Shown: one piece after another, positions 47,592 through 57,232 of the stretch
Layout of the letters: every line of letters starts with the position of its first letter
Position numbering within the stretch: position 1 is the first letter of the stretch
NCBI GenBank assembly: GCA_003288255.1
Contig: CP026600.1
Span: forward strand, 1,860,001-1,924,000
DNA: 64,000 nt
Origin: Clostridiaceae bacterium 14S0207
Lineage (GTDB): Bacteria; Bacillota; Clostridia; Clostridiales; Clostridiaceae
Reading direction: 5' to 3'
Made by a program: the position numbers and the translations under genes
Notes under the pieces: generated by a model
Told to the model about the DNA's origin: nothing
What the model saw: the letters and a program-made list of their open reading frames with translations, nothing else
Database searches by the model: none

Positions 47592-47634
47592 AAAACTAAG
47601 TCATAATAAATATCAATTATTATAACTTAGTTTT
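47592..47634. terminator. Bidirectional terminator
   Basis: AAAACTAAGT-C-ATAATA pairs with TATTAT-A-ACTTAGTTTT between converging genes. Confidence 0.8.
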
Positions 47635-47682
47635 ATTTATACTATAATCTAATAGATAAATCTTGAAACATTATATTTAAAG

Positions 47683-48639
47683 CTATTTTGCTATAAGATA
47701 TTCTAAATTAATTTTATTTTTTTGCATATGATTATTAATTAAAAAATCTTGAGTTTTACTTAACTCTTTTATATCTTTTCTACTAACGTCCATATTAAAA
47801 TCGTACCAATTAAACATTTCTTCTGTTTCCTTCTCTGTAAGCCCTACTTCTTTAGCAGCTATTTTTATAGCTTCTTTTCTATTTTCTTTCATAAATTTAA
47901 GTGTTTCTTTATGAACCTTTTTAAAACGTTCTACTAAATCTGGATGATCTTTTAAAAATTTATCGCTCACTGCTGTAACTATAGTTCCTTCTACTAATCC
48001 CTCTCCATTTGTAACTAATTTGGCTCCTGACTTTATAGCCTTTAATGCCGCCGGTCCAGCAAGCAACGCAGCATCTACTGAACTATTATTAAGTGCAGCT
48101 AAAGCTTGAGGAATTCCCATATTTATAAACTTAACATCCAAATCTTTTAAATCATTTTCATCTAAGGCTGCCAATAATAATTGATGTAATACAGTTCCTT
48201 TAGGTCCTGCTACATTTTTTCCTTTTAGATCTTTTGCAGATTTAATATCTTTATTTTTCGTTAAAATCATAAAAGCTTTTGGTGCCCTACTATAAATATT
48301 TAATATTTTTAAATCTACTCCATTAGATGCAGCCAATATAGCTGATGTTCCTCCTAAAGCATGTAAAAACTGTAGTTCTCCTGCTGCCAATGCTTGAGTT
48401 TGTTGAGGTCCTGAAGTCAAATCGTGAAATTTAACTTCTATATTGTCTTTTGAAAATTCACTTTTAAAACTATTTTTTTGCTTTTCTAATATACTTGGTG
48501 CATTTAATGGTGCTTTTACGTAAGTTATATTTATATCTTTTATATTATTATTTTTAGCATCTACTTTATTACTGCATCCTGCCACACTTAAACATATACT
48601 TAAAACTAAACTTAATGCCAATATTTTACGTATCTTCAT
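47683..48639 (-). CDS. ABC transporter substrate-binding lipoprotein, SsuA/TauA type
   Basis: This 318-residue NMT1/SsuA-like binding protein has a lipoprotein signal (residues 1-21, lipobox VAGC with C22 as the lipidated Cys). It is followed by typical segments AGPKGTVLHQLLLAAL and AALLAGPAALKAIKSGAKLV. The family captures sulfonates, taurine, nitrate or thiamine precursors outside the cell. The gene overlaps the ATPase stop by 14 bases. The substrate is undefined; no sulfur-metabolism genes are adjacent. Confidence 0.85.
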   Translation of the reverse strand: MKIRKILALSLVLSICLSVAGCSNKVDAKNNNIKDINITYVKAPLNAPSILEKQKNSFKSEFSKDNIEVKFHDLTSGPQQTQALAAGELQFLHALGGTSAILAASNGVDLKILNIYSRAPKAFMILTKNKDIKSAKDLKGKNVAGPKGTVLHQLLLAALDENDLKDLDVKFINMGIPQALAALNNSSVDAALLAGPAALKAIKSGAKLVTNGEGLVEGTIVTAVSDKFLKDHPDLVERFKKVHKETLKFMKENRKEAIKIAAKEVGLTEKETEEMFNWYDFNMDVSRKDIKELSKTQDFLINNHMQKNKINLEYLIAK

Positions 48640-49366
48640 TTTGCTTTTCCTCCAAAATTCTTAGGATATCATTCTTTAATACCTCTTTGTTTTTATTGCA
48701 AAGTTTTTCCTCATTAGATTTTTTTAGATCATATTCTTTTACTACTCTTCCTTTATCTATTATTAATATTTTATGAGCTAATAATATAGCCTCATCTATA
48801 TTATGTGTAACAAAAATTATTCCTTTATTAGTTTTTTTATGAAGATCTAACAGCTCATTCTGCAACAAACTTCTTGTAAAATAATCTAAAGCTGCAAAAG
48901 GTTCGTCCATTAACAATATGTGTGGTTCATATGCTAAAGCTCTACCTATTGCTACTCTGTGTGCCATTCCACCGGAGAGCTGATAAGGTTTTGCATCTTC
49001 AAAACCCGTTAATTTAAGCAACTTTATATATTTTGCACTTATTTTTTGCTTTGTATCTTTATTCTTTATATGTATGGTTATGTTATCCTTAACTTTTAAC
49101 CATGGAAATAACCTACTTTCCTGAAACACCATTCCTATTTTGGGCTTAATCTCTTTGTTTTCATCATTTATAAATTTAACATTACCACTAGTAGGGATTT
49201 CTAATCCTGCAAGAAGTCTTAAAATAGTTGTTTTTCCAGAACCACTTTTACCTAGAATAACTGTGATTTTTTTATGATCTATGTAAAGATTTATATTATC
49301 TAGCACTTTATGAATTTTACTATTTACTTTATATTCTTTAGTTAAATTTTCTATTTTATATCCCAT
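48626..49366 (-). CDS. ABC transporter ATPase, SsuB/TauB type
   Basis: This 246-residue ATPase has Walker A GKSGSGKTT, signature LSGGMAHRVAIGRAL and Walker B ILLMDEPFAALD, the last being typical of the nitrate/sulfonate/taurine subfamily. It powers the importer whose permease and binding protein flank it; overlaps on both sides (11 and 14 bases) show tight coupling. Confidence 0.92.
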   Translation of the reverse strand: MGYKIENLTKEYKVNSKIHKVLDNINLYIDHKKITVILGKSGSGKTTILRLLAGLEIPTSGNVKFINDENKEIKPKIGMVFQESRLFPWLKVKDNITIHIKNKDTKQKISAKYIKLLKLTGFEDAKPYQLSGGMAHRVAIGRALAYEPHILLMDEPFAALDYFTRSLLQNELLDLHKKTNKGIIFVTHNIDEAILLAHKILIIDKGRVVKEYDLKKSNEEKLCNKNKEVLKNDILRILEEKQNEDT

Positions 49367-50153
49367 TATTCTCTATGTTCCCTTTGCTATTTCTTACACC
49401 TTTAGTAAATCGTTCAAATATATAGTCAGTTAAAAGTCCTAAAGACCCTATTAATATTATTCCTACCATCACCACATCCGGTCTTGAAAGTTCTTGTCCA
49501 TCTAAAATTAAATATCCTATACCCGAAGAAGCTGCTATCATCTCCGCTCCTATTATTGCTCTCCAACTATATCCTAATGCTAACTTAATACCTAATATAA
49601 TATTAGGGAAAGCACAGGGTATAAGTATTTTCATAAATATTTCATCTTTACTAAAATTTAAGGTTTTACCCACCTCTATTAACTTTTGATCACAATTTTT
49701 CACACCATCTAATGTATTCATAAATAGCGGAAAAAAAGAAGCCAAAATTATTATAATAACTTTAGATTTCTCTCCTATTCCAAACCATAAAATTATTAGT
49801 GGAATTAATGCCAATGGAGGTATATGCCTTAACATTTCTAATAAAAGATTAAATTTTTTATATGTTTTAGGGTTTAAACCAAAAAATATTCCTAAAGGTA
49901 TGGCTACTAAAAAAGTTATTATAAATCCTATAAAAATCCTAAGAATACTTATTCCTATAGATGTAAATAGACTTCCATCTATAAACATATTGTAAAAAGT
50001 TCCTATAACCATTTTAGGTGTAGGCAAGATAGCTATACTCCACCACGATAAATTAGATCCTAAAATCCATAAAAATACTATACTCAATAAAATAAGCATA
50101 CTTGTTGATTCTCCTCTTTGATGTAAAACATTTAGTTGATTTTTAAATTTCAA
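49356..50153 (-). CDS. ABC transporter permease, SsuC/TauC type
   Basis: This 265-residue permease has six membrane helices and the BPD_transp_1 EAA-like loop (VGKTLNFSKDEIFMKILIPCAFPNIILGIKLALGYSWRAIIGAEM is split over that region). It is the first gene of the three-gene importer operon. ALIPLIILWFGIGEKSK is typical of the family. Confidence 0.9.
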   Translation of the reverse strand: MKFKNQLNVLHQRGESTSMLILLSIVFLWILGSNLSWWSIAILPTPKMVIGTFYNMFIDGSLFTSIGISILRIFIGFIITFLVAIPLGIFFGLNPKTYKKFNLLLEMLRHIPPLALIPLIILWFGIGEKSKVIIIILASFFPLFMNTLDGVKNCDQKLIEVGKTLNFSKDEIFMKILIPCAFPNIILGIKLALGYSWRAIIGAEMIAASSGIGYLILDGQELSRPDVVMVGIILIGSLGLLTDYIFERFTKGVRNSKGNIENNGI

Positions 50154-50252
50154 AACTTTCTTTAATATTTTACTATTAAATTATATTACTTATCTTTAAT
50201 AATCACAATATAGTTTTATTAAAACTATATGCTTTATTCTAATTTTTGAATT

Positions 50253-50287
50253 AAAAAAGATTAAGATAATTTAATCTTAATCCTTTT
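50253..50287 (-). terminator. Terminator after cation exchanger
   Basis: GATTAAGAT and ATCTTAATC form the stem, with an A run before and T run after. Confidence 0.8.
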
Positions 50288-50316
50288 TAGTAACTTTATA
50301 AAATCTTTATATTTTG

Positions 50317-51279
50317 TTATTTTCTTATAATGATAAATACCATATAAGCAATATAACTTAGAGTTAATACTGCCCCCTCAATTCTATTAATACTTTTCTT
50401 AGTTACAGCAAAAACATAAGCTACTATACTTATTATTAATAAAATAAACATATCCGTAAATACACCAGGGCCTACTGCTATAGGATGTATAAAACAAGAG
50501 ATACCAAGTACAAAGAATATATTAAAAATATTAGATCCTATAACATTGCCTAATGCTATGTCACTTTCTCCTTTAGTTGATGCTACAATAGATGTAACAA
50601 GTTCAGGTAGAGAAGTTCCTATAGCAACTATGGTAAGTCCTACAAGACTTTCACTCATTCCCCATGCTAATGCTATAGATGATGCTGAATCTACAACAAA
50701 TTTCCCCCCTAATATAATTCCTACTATTCCACCTATGCATAATATAAGACTTTTTCCTGTAGAAAGTTCCTTTATTTCTTCTGTGCTTTCTGTGGTAACC
50801 GCTAGTTTTCTAGATTCCAAAGCTATTTCTATAAGGTAATACATGTAGATTCCAAATAATATTAATAAAATTATTCCGTCTGCCCTACTTAGAATATTCT
50901 TTGAACTTCCTGCAAACATTAAGTCACCTGAAATTATTAACAATACAAAAGATGATAATATAGCAAATGGAAAATCTTTAACTATTGTACACTTCTTAAC
51001 CTTTAATGGACATATAAACGCAGCTACTCCAACTACTACTAATAAATTAAATATATTAGAGCCTACTACATTTCCTATGGCCATTCCATTTTGCCCTTGT
51101 AAACCTGATGTAATACTAACTGCAGCTTCTGGTGCACTTGTACCAAAAGCAACTATAGTAAGTCCTATAACTATAGTTGGAATTCTAAATTTCTTTGCAA
51201 TTGCAGATGCTCCATCAACGAAATAATCCGCACTCTTTATTAATAATACAAAACCTATTAAAAGTAATATATAATTCAT
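50317..51279 (-). CDS. Calcium/cation antiporter (CaCA family, YrbG type)
   Basis: This 320-residue exchanger has ten membrane helices in two inverted repeats, each with the alpha motif: IVGLTIVAFGTSAPEAAVS and LVGLTIVAIGTSLPELVTS, where the acidic residues bind the cation. The family exports Ca2+ or Mn2+ against Na+, K+ or H+. A yybP-ykoY riboswitch lies upstream, so Mn2+ export is the likely physiological role. The ATG at 51279 follows AGGGGGAA; the longer frame upstream overlaps the leader. Confidence 0.88.
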   Translation of the reverse strand: MNYILLLIGFVLLIKSADYFVDGASAIAKKFRIPTIVIGLTIVAFGTSAPEAAVSITSGLQGQNGMAIGNVVGSNIFNLLVVVGVAAFICPLKVKKCTIVKDFPFAILSSFVLLIISGDLMFAGSSKNILSRADGIILLILFGIYMYYLIEIALESRKLAVTTESTEEIKELSTGKSLILCIGGIVGIILGGKFVVDSASSIALAWGMSESLVGLTIVAIGTSLPELVTSIVASTKGESDIALGNVIGSNIFNIFFVLGISCFIHPIAVGPGVFTDMFILLIISIVAYVFAVTKKSINRIEGAVLTLSYIAYMVFIIIRK

Positions 51280-51360
51280 ATATACTTTCCCCCTTAAAAT
51301 TCTATTGAGTAACATACTGTAAGTCATGTTCCATTAAATACAAATTCTTTACAATACAAA

Positions 51361-51405
51361 AAGACCTTCAGAATAATTAGAAAATCTCTAATCATTCTGA
51401 AGGTC
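51361..51405 (-). terminator. Expression-platform terminator of the Mn riboswitch
   Basis: AGACCTTCAGAAT-G-ATTAGA pairs with TCTAAT-T-ATTCTGAAGGTCT, followed by TTTTTG. The left arm shares the AGACC end of the aptamer. Confidence 0.85.
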
Positions 51406-51505
51406 TTGCTAGCAAGAATATCTTGTTAATCAACCGAGTAGATCTTATTCTACTGTGATGACGATTAATTACCACATTATGTGGAAGCTACTCCCCTTCA
51501 ATACA
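51398..51505 (-). ncRNA. yybP-ykoY (manganese) riboswitch
   Basis: The minus strand reads AAGGGGAGTAGC, a variable hairpin, CGTCATCAC, a second hairpin (AGTAG/CTACT), TTAACAAGATATTCTTG and GCAAGACC. These are the conserved blocks of the yybP-ykoY motif, which senses Mn2+. Confidence 0.9.
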
Positions 51506-51909
51506 TTACGATTTTTATATATTTATCATATATTATTTTACACTATTTAGTCAATATTTATTTGTAAATACATAGCATCAAGTTACTATGAGTTAAAAAA
51601 ATAGAGACTTCCCCTATAATATATTGAGCTACGCTTTCCTAAGTAATTTAAGTACATACCAATGCTATATTATTTCACTTAAAATTCATATACATACTAT
51701 ATAAAAAAAGCATAAGATTGTCAAGAAATTTCTAGAAATTTCTTAAAATAATGAGTTTTTTTATTTAGATTTGTTCTTATCCTATAAAACCACCCTATTA
51801 TTTATTTCCCTCTTAAATTGTATTCTAATATAATAGAATATACCTTGTTAAAACCCAACGCTAAAATTCTCAGTTCCAAAAAAATTTTAGTAAATTGGAG
51901 GATAATGAT
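51506..51909. other. Intergenic region between riboswitch and helD
   Basis: Beyond the riboswitch promoter, this 400-base spacer contains a less AT-rich patch at about 51600-51680 that I cannot explain, and the helD promoter and ribosome site (GGAGG at 51896). No coding frame was recognised. Confidence 0.4.
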
Positions 51910-54192
51910 ATGCCTGCTTTTGAACATCCAGATTATAAAACTGAGTGTAAAAGACTAGCTACAACTCTTAATTACTTAAGAAACTTTGATAAGATTATAA
52001 GTAAACAAAAGAATAGAATTGATGAAGCTGTTGAATACAGTACAAGTCATTATAACTCAGACAATGCCGAGCAGTTCAATGAACTTGTTATAAACGAAGT
52101 TCTTCAAGTTAGCATGAAGTCTAGACTAAAAAATATAAGTAGAAGTCTTTCTAAGCCTTATTTTGCTAGAGTAGATTTTACTGAAAAAGGTCTAGACAAA
52201 ATGGGTAAGTACTATATTGGTAAAATGTCTCTTCTTCATGAAAAAACCGGAGAATTTTTAATTGTAGATTGGCGTTCACCTGTAGCCAACCTTTACTATG
52301 AAGGTAGACTGGGAGAAGCCAGCTATATTTGTCCCGATGGTAACATACATGGGGATATATCTCTAAAAAGACAATACACAATAGAAAATGCCTGTCTTAA
52401 AGAAATTTTTGATATAGACATAACCACCAATGATGACTTTCTTCAAGCCGCACTTGGCTCCAATAAAGATAATAGACTAAAAGATATTGTATCCACAATC
52501 CAATCAGAGCAAAATCAGGTTATTAGAGCAGATATGTGGAAACCTCTTATAGTACAAGGAGCCGCTGGTGGTGGAAAAACTACTATAGCCTTACATAGGA
52601 TTGCCTATCTTATGTATAACTATGAAAAAACATTAAAACCAGAAAACTTTATGATAATAGCTCCAAATAGATTTTTCTTAAGTTATATATCAGAGGTTCT
52701 TCCAGAACTTGGAGTAGAAAACGTAACTCAAACCACTTTTGAAGACTTTGCTTTTAATGTACTAGGAAAAAATCTAGGCAAAAAACTAAAATTGAAGTCA
52801 CCTCACGAAAAGCTATCTACCATAATAGAAAATTATTCCGACAAAAAATCTAAAGAAAACAATAATATTATTGAAGCCTCATGTTTTAAATCTTCATTAG
52901 AATTTAAAGAGTTGCTCAATAAATATTTAAAATATATAGAATATCATTATATTCCTAAAGAAGATTTTAAAATACATGACTTTGTACTTTTCACCTACAA
53001 AGAGATTCAAAAACTCTTCATAAAGGATTATAGCTATCTACCTTTTTCCAAAAGAATTAATGAAATAAAAAAAAGTATGATAAATAGGGTGAAATATCAA
53101 AGAGATAAAATATTAGATCGTGTAGATAACGAATATGAATGTAAGTTAGACAAAGTTAGAGCTTCTATGGGTGATTGTCCTGAGAGAAGAACTCAAATAA
53201 TTGAGATTATAGATGAACGTGACAATCTTCTTTTAAATATAAAAAAAGGACTTAAGACTGTTATAAAAGATTATACTTCAAAAATCCCTAAAAGATCTAT
53301 ATGGAAATACTATGAAAACTTCTTAATAAATTTATCTAAACTAAATACTAATGAATCTAAGTTCAAGCTTATAGATTACATAAAACATTACTCCCTTGAA
53401 AACTTAATGAATAATAATATAGAAGTGGAAGACTTGTCACCACTAATGTACATCTCAATATCATTATATGGTATCAGCGAAAAACTAGATTTAAGGCACA
53501 TTATAATTGATGAAGCCCAAGACTTTAGTTTATTTCAGCTTTATGTACTTAAGAAAATAGTAAACAATAGCTCCTTTACAATACTTGGAGATCTATGTCA
53601 AGGTATATATAGCTACAGAGGAATCCATGATTGGAATGATGTATCAAAATATATATTTACAGATGAAAATTCAAGTCAGCTTTGCCTAAAGCAAAGTTAC
53701 AGAACCACAATTGAAATAATGAATACAGCCAGTGAAGTTATAGGAGGACTAAACGATCCTCGCCTTCCGAAAGCTAAACCTGTAATACGTCATGGTAATG
53801 AAGTTAAGGTTTTTGAAAAAGATTCTCTTAAAGATATTGCCAAGGATATTCATGATAAAATAGAAGAAATGCTCCAAAGTGAATATAAATCCATGGCTAT
53901 AATATGTAAAACATTAGATGAATGCATGAAATTAAAATCCCTATTAAAAGAAAAGAAAAATGTTTCTGTAATAACCGGTAAGGAAAAGGACTATCCAGGC
54001 GGAATAGTATTAATTCCCTGCTATCTTGCAAAAGGCTTGGAATTTGATGTGGTTATAATTGCTAATGCCTCAAAGGATATATATACAGAAAGTGAATTAG
54101 ATGTAAAACTTCTTTACGTGGCCATGACCAGACCCCTACACGAACTTTATATTTATTCTCTTGGGGAAAAAACTAAAATACTACCAATTTAA
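51910..54192 (+). CDS. helD: HelD-like UvrD/Rep-family helicase
   Basis: This 760-residue protein is of the HelD type: an N-terminal coiled-coil arm (YLRNFDKIISKQKNRIDEAV), an SH3-like part with VDWRSPVANLYYEG, then the split UvrD core with Walker A QGAAGGGKTT, motif II IIDEAQDFS, GDLCQGIYSYRG, QSYRTT and a late VAMTRP. HelD uses ATP to strip RNA polymerase from DNA and recycle it. The ATG at 51910 follows GGAGG; the frame opens earlier at a TTG inside that site. Confidence 0.88.
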   Translation: MPAFEHPDYKTECKRLATTLNYLRNFDKIISKQKNRIDEAVEYSTSHYNSDNAEQFNELVINEVLQVSMKSRLKNISRSLSKPYFARVDFTEKGLDKMGKYYIGKMSLLHEKTGEFLIVDWRSPVANLYYEGRLGEASYICPDGNIHGDISLKRQYTIENACLKEIFDIDITTNDDFLQAALGSNKDNRLKDIVSTIQSEQNQVIRADMWKPLIVQGAAGGGKTTIALHRIAYLMYNYEKTLKPENFMIIAPNRFFLSYISEVLPELGVENVTQTTFEDFAFNVLGKNLGKKLKLKSPHEKLSTIIENYSDKKSKENNNIIEASCFKSSLEFKELLNKYLKYIEYHYIPKEDFKIHDFVLFTYKEIQKLFIKDYSYLPFSKRINEIKKSMINRVKYQRDKILDRVDNEYECKLDKVRASMGDCPERRTQIIEIIDERDNLLLNIKKGLKTVIKDYTSKIPKRSIWKYYENFLINLSKLNTNESKFKLIDYIKHYSLENLMNNNIEVEDLSPLMYISISLYGISEKLDLRHIIIDEAQDFSLFQLYVLKKIVNNSSFTILGDLCQGIYSYRGIHDWNDVSKYIFTDENSSQLCLKQSYRTTIEIMNTASEVIGGLNDPRLPKAKPVIRHGNEVKVFEKDSLKDIAKDIHDKIEEMLQSEYKSMAIICKTLDECMKLKSLLKEKKNVSVITGKEKDYPGGIVLIPCYLAKGLEFDVVIIANASKDIYTESELDVKLLYVAMTRPLHELYIYSLGEKTKILPI

Positions 54193-54200
54193 AAACAAAT

Positions 54201-54231
54201 AGCTGCTGATTAAATTCAGCAGCTTATGTTT
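54201..54231 (+). terminator. Terminator of helD
   Basis: AGCTGCTGA and TCAGCAGCT form the stem just after the stop. Confidence 0.85.
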
Positions 54232-54299
54232 ATCTATAACTACATTACATACTATCATTTTACACTTGCTTAAAAACCTTATAAAAGTTTATATAATAA

Positions 54300-54340
54300 A
54301 AAAGACAAATGCATACTTTATAGATGCATTTGTCCCTTTT
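54300..54340 (-). terminator. Terminator of the reductase/transporter cluster
   Basis: GACAAATGCAT and ATGCATTTGTC form an 11-pair stem with a T run on the minus strand. Confidence 0.8.
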
Positions 54341-54451
54341 AGTAATCAATATATAAAAAGTTATTTTAACTTTATTATACTTAATTTAATATCTTATATT
54401 TTTATGTTATATTAAGATACTTTCCGTAAATTTTGATAATTTTCTGATTTT

Positions 54452-55794
54452 TTACATTAAACCTGTTATAAATATAATAATTATTGAAACTGGAATAATA
54501 AATGTAACAAGTGGTTTCCACCAATTAAATACTTTTATTTTAGTGGCACCTATATTAGTATCTTCTTGATACCTTTTAAACTTCCATACAAATAAAGTAT
54601 ATAAAGATAAAATTAAGGCTCCTAAAGGCATCAGAATATTTCCAGAAAGAAAATCTGCAAAATCAAAAATATTTTTTCCTGCAATACTAATATGTGACCA
54701 TGCTCCTTGTGCCATTATAGTAGGATATCCCACTATAAATATTATTATTAAACATAGCCATACTGATTTTTTTCGTTCTAAGTGAAATAACTCACTAACA
54801 ATCATTACTATAGGTTCTAAATATCCTATTACTGAAGAAATTGCTGCAAATAATACTAAAAGGAAAAATAATGCACCGAAAAAATTGCCTCCTGGCATAT
54901 TAGAAAATAAATTGGACATGGTTACAAATAATGTACTAGATCCTCCATTAGGTTTTAAACCTAATGCAGATATGGCCGGAAATATAACTATACCTGATAC
55001 TAATGCTGTTATTGTGACAGTAAAAACTATTATTGAGGCATCAGTTGGAATATCGCTATCCTTTTTAAGATAACTTCCATATATAAATGCACCTCCACTT
55101 GCTATACCCACTGCAAAAAAACATTGTCCTAATGCAGCTAATAATACTTCACCATTAATTTTTGAAAAATCTACTTTAAGATACCATTTTAATCCTTCCA
55201 TGGCTCCTGTAAAGTTACTGATCTTATAGCAAGTACTATTAATATAATAAATAATGCAGGCATCATGATTTTACATGCCTTTTCTATACCTTTTTCTAAT
55301 CCCCTAGATGATATAATACCAACAACTATCATACATATCACTGTATAAATACATACTGTAGGTGTATTAGCTGTAAAATCACTAAATGCTTTTGCATAAA
55401 CCGTTGAAGGTAACCCTTTAAAGTGACTTGTAAGCATCTTAATTAAATATGCCAATGTCCATCCTGTTATTTGAACATAATAACATAATATAACAAAGGC
55501 AGATAAAGCTCCAAGCCATCCAAATGCTACCCAAGGACTCCCTTTTTTAGTTAAAGACCTTATACCTTCCACTGCATTTAATTGAGTTTTTCTTCCTAAA
55601 CTCATTTCCATAGTAAATAATGGTATACCAATTAATATACAAATTATTATATATACGAATACAAATGCACCTCCACCATGTACACTCGCTAAATACGGAA
55701 ATCTCCATATGCTTCCTAAACCCACTGAAAATCCTACTGCCGACATGATAAATCCAAATCTACTTCCCCAGCTCTCTCTTTTTTCCATAATCAT
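54452..55794 (-). pseudogene. Na+-coupled neurotransmitter-symporter-family transporter, frameshifted
   Basis: Two adjacent frames make one NSS transporter of about 447 residues. The first (55794 to 55189) has helices 1-5, with the Na+-site start WGSRFGFIMSAVGFSVGLGSIWRFPYL and the conserved second helix; the second (55201 to 54452) has helices 6-11. The break falls where the family reads SVTLxGAMEGLKWYL. Here SVTL is followed by QEPWKD and a stop, and the other frame resumes at MEGLKWYL. A single missing base near 55203-55213 explains it. The transporter probably imports the amine substrate of the reductase, such as sarcosine, betaine or glycine. Confidence 0.85.
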
Positions 55795-55846
55795 ATCCTC
55801 CTATAAAATACTTAAATTAGAAAGAGATGCAAAATTTTATTTAAAT

Positions 55847-55870
55847 TAAGCTCTCTTAATAAGAGAGCCT
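55847..55870 (-). terminator. Hairpin after component B selenoprotein gene
   Basis: GCTCTCTT and AAGAGAGC form a tight stem followed by TTAATTT; it separates the reductase genes from the transporter. Confidence 0.6.
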
Positions 55871-55900
55871 AATTCAATATCTAAAAATCTATAAACATTT

Positions 55901-57208
55901 TTACTCAAATTGAGTTATACCGGAAACTTCAGTACTTAAAGCATCTATAGCTTTTTTTACAAGTATGTGTTTTAAAGATTTTTCATCTTTACTTGAAAGT
56001 TTTGGATTTCCTACTGGATGTGGAATTGCAACAGTTGGAACTATTCTATTAGCACCTACTGATTGAGAAATTGTAGTAATTGTAGCCATATGAACAATTG
56101 GTATACCATATCTTTCTATTTCCTTTAACATTGTTGCACCGCAACGTGTACAAGTTCCTCAAGTAGACGTAAGTATAACTCCATCTACACAAACTTCTTT
56201 TAATAAAGCACCTATTTCTTTTCCAAACTTAACTGAATTGCCAACTGATGTACCTGTTCCTGTTGTTGTATAAAAATATTCATGAACCTTTCCTATATAT
56301 CCTTCTTTTTCAAGTTCTTTTAAAGCATCAAGAGGTGCTACCCTATCTGGATCTTCGTTAGCATATACAGGATCATACCCTCCATGAATAGTACAATATT
56401 CTTTTCCAAGACTATCCTTTCCTTCTATATTATATTTTCCCCATTTTTGTGCACTAGCAGATTGTATTCTATCTGGATTACCTACTGGTACAATTCCACC
56501 ACTTGTAACTAATGCTATAGTTGCCTTACTCATATTTTTAATAGCAGGTGCTGGATCAACTTGGTCAAAAATAGGCATTGGAAGTTCTGTTTTAAATTCT
56601 TCATTTTTTAAACGTGCTAATAGCATATCTACTGCTCTCTCAGAACCTCTCTTTTCTACTATTATAGTTTTTCTTTTGCCTTGAGGTATATATCCCTCTT
56701 CCTCTGGGAATCCCAATTCTTGTTTATTAACAATTTTCTTTGCTAACTTCGCCATAATAGGTAATGCCTTACGCATCCCTGCTGCTGAATCTGTCACATT
56801 AGCAACTATAACTTTATCTTTACAAGTATCTAGCCCTGGATTTTCAATATACATTCCTGTTATAGCTGGAATATTAAGTTCCTCTACGATAAATTTAGCT
56901 ATTTCTCCACATGCCATACCATATCTTCCAGCATTAAAAGTAGGTCCTGTAACTACTATATCTGGAGCTATCTCCTGCACCTTATTTCCAATAATCTTTA
57001 ATGCTTCTTCTCTATTTTCATTAAAATAGTTATCTCCACAAATTATAGTACCTATTACCTCACCCTCATCTTTAATAAACTGGCTAAATCCAAGTGCTGG
57101 TCCTATTTTATCTTCTACAAATTCTGGTTTCATTCCAGCTTTATCTTCTCCACCTACTTGTCCAAAAAACTGATTTACATAATATAAAACCTTAAATTTT
57201 TTTCCCAT
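55901..57208 (-). CDS. grdF/grdI: Glycine/sarcosine/betaine reductase component B, selenocysteine subunit
   Basis: This 435-residue selenoprotein includes an in-frame UGA at 56159-56161, read as Sec350 in the family motif TST-U-GTCTRCGATM. It is the substrate-binding large subunit of component B, which passes a carboxymethyl group to the component A selenoprotein. Family segments include TGPTFNAGRYGMACG and ALVTSGGIVPVGNPDRI. A short hairpin (GTTGC/GCAAC) lies just after the UGA. The ATG at 57208 follows GGGAGGA. Glycine (GrdB), sarcosine (GrdF) and betaine (GrdI) types cannot be separated by eye, but the lack of components A and C nearby favours a substrate-specific module. Confidence 0.92.
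56130..56161 (-). promoter_or_regulatory. bSECIS element of the component B gene
   Basis: After the UGA, GTTGC and GCAAC pair around a GGT loop that begins about 18 bases downstream, matching the usual bSECIS position. Confidence 0.6.
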
Positions 57209-57232
57209 TATAATTCCTCCCTTCAATACTCC

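Noticed and set aside
54452-55201. Independent half-length transporter
   Set aside because: It starts inside transmembrane region 6 of the NSS fold and continues the upstream fragment after a one-base shift.
55901-56131. Separate 76-residue gene
   Set aside because: It is the C-terminal part of the component B selenoprotein after the Sec codon, not an independent gene.
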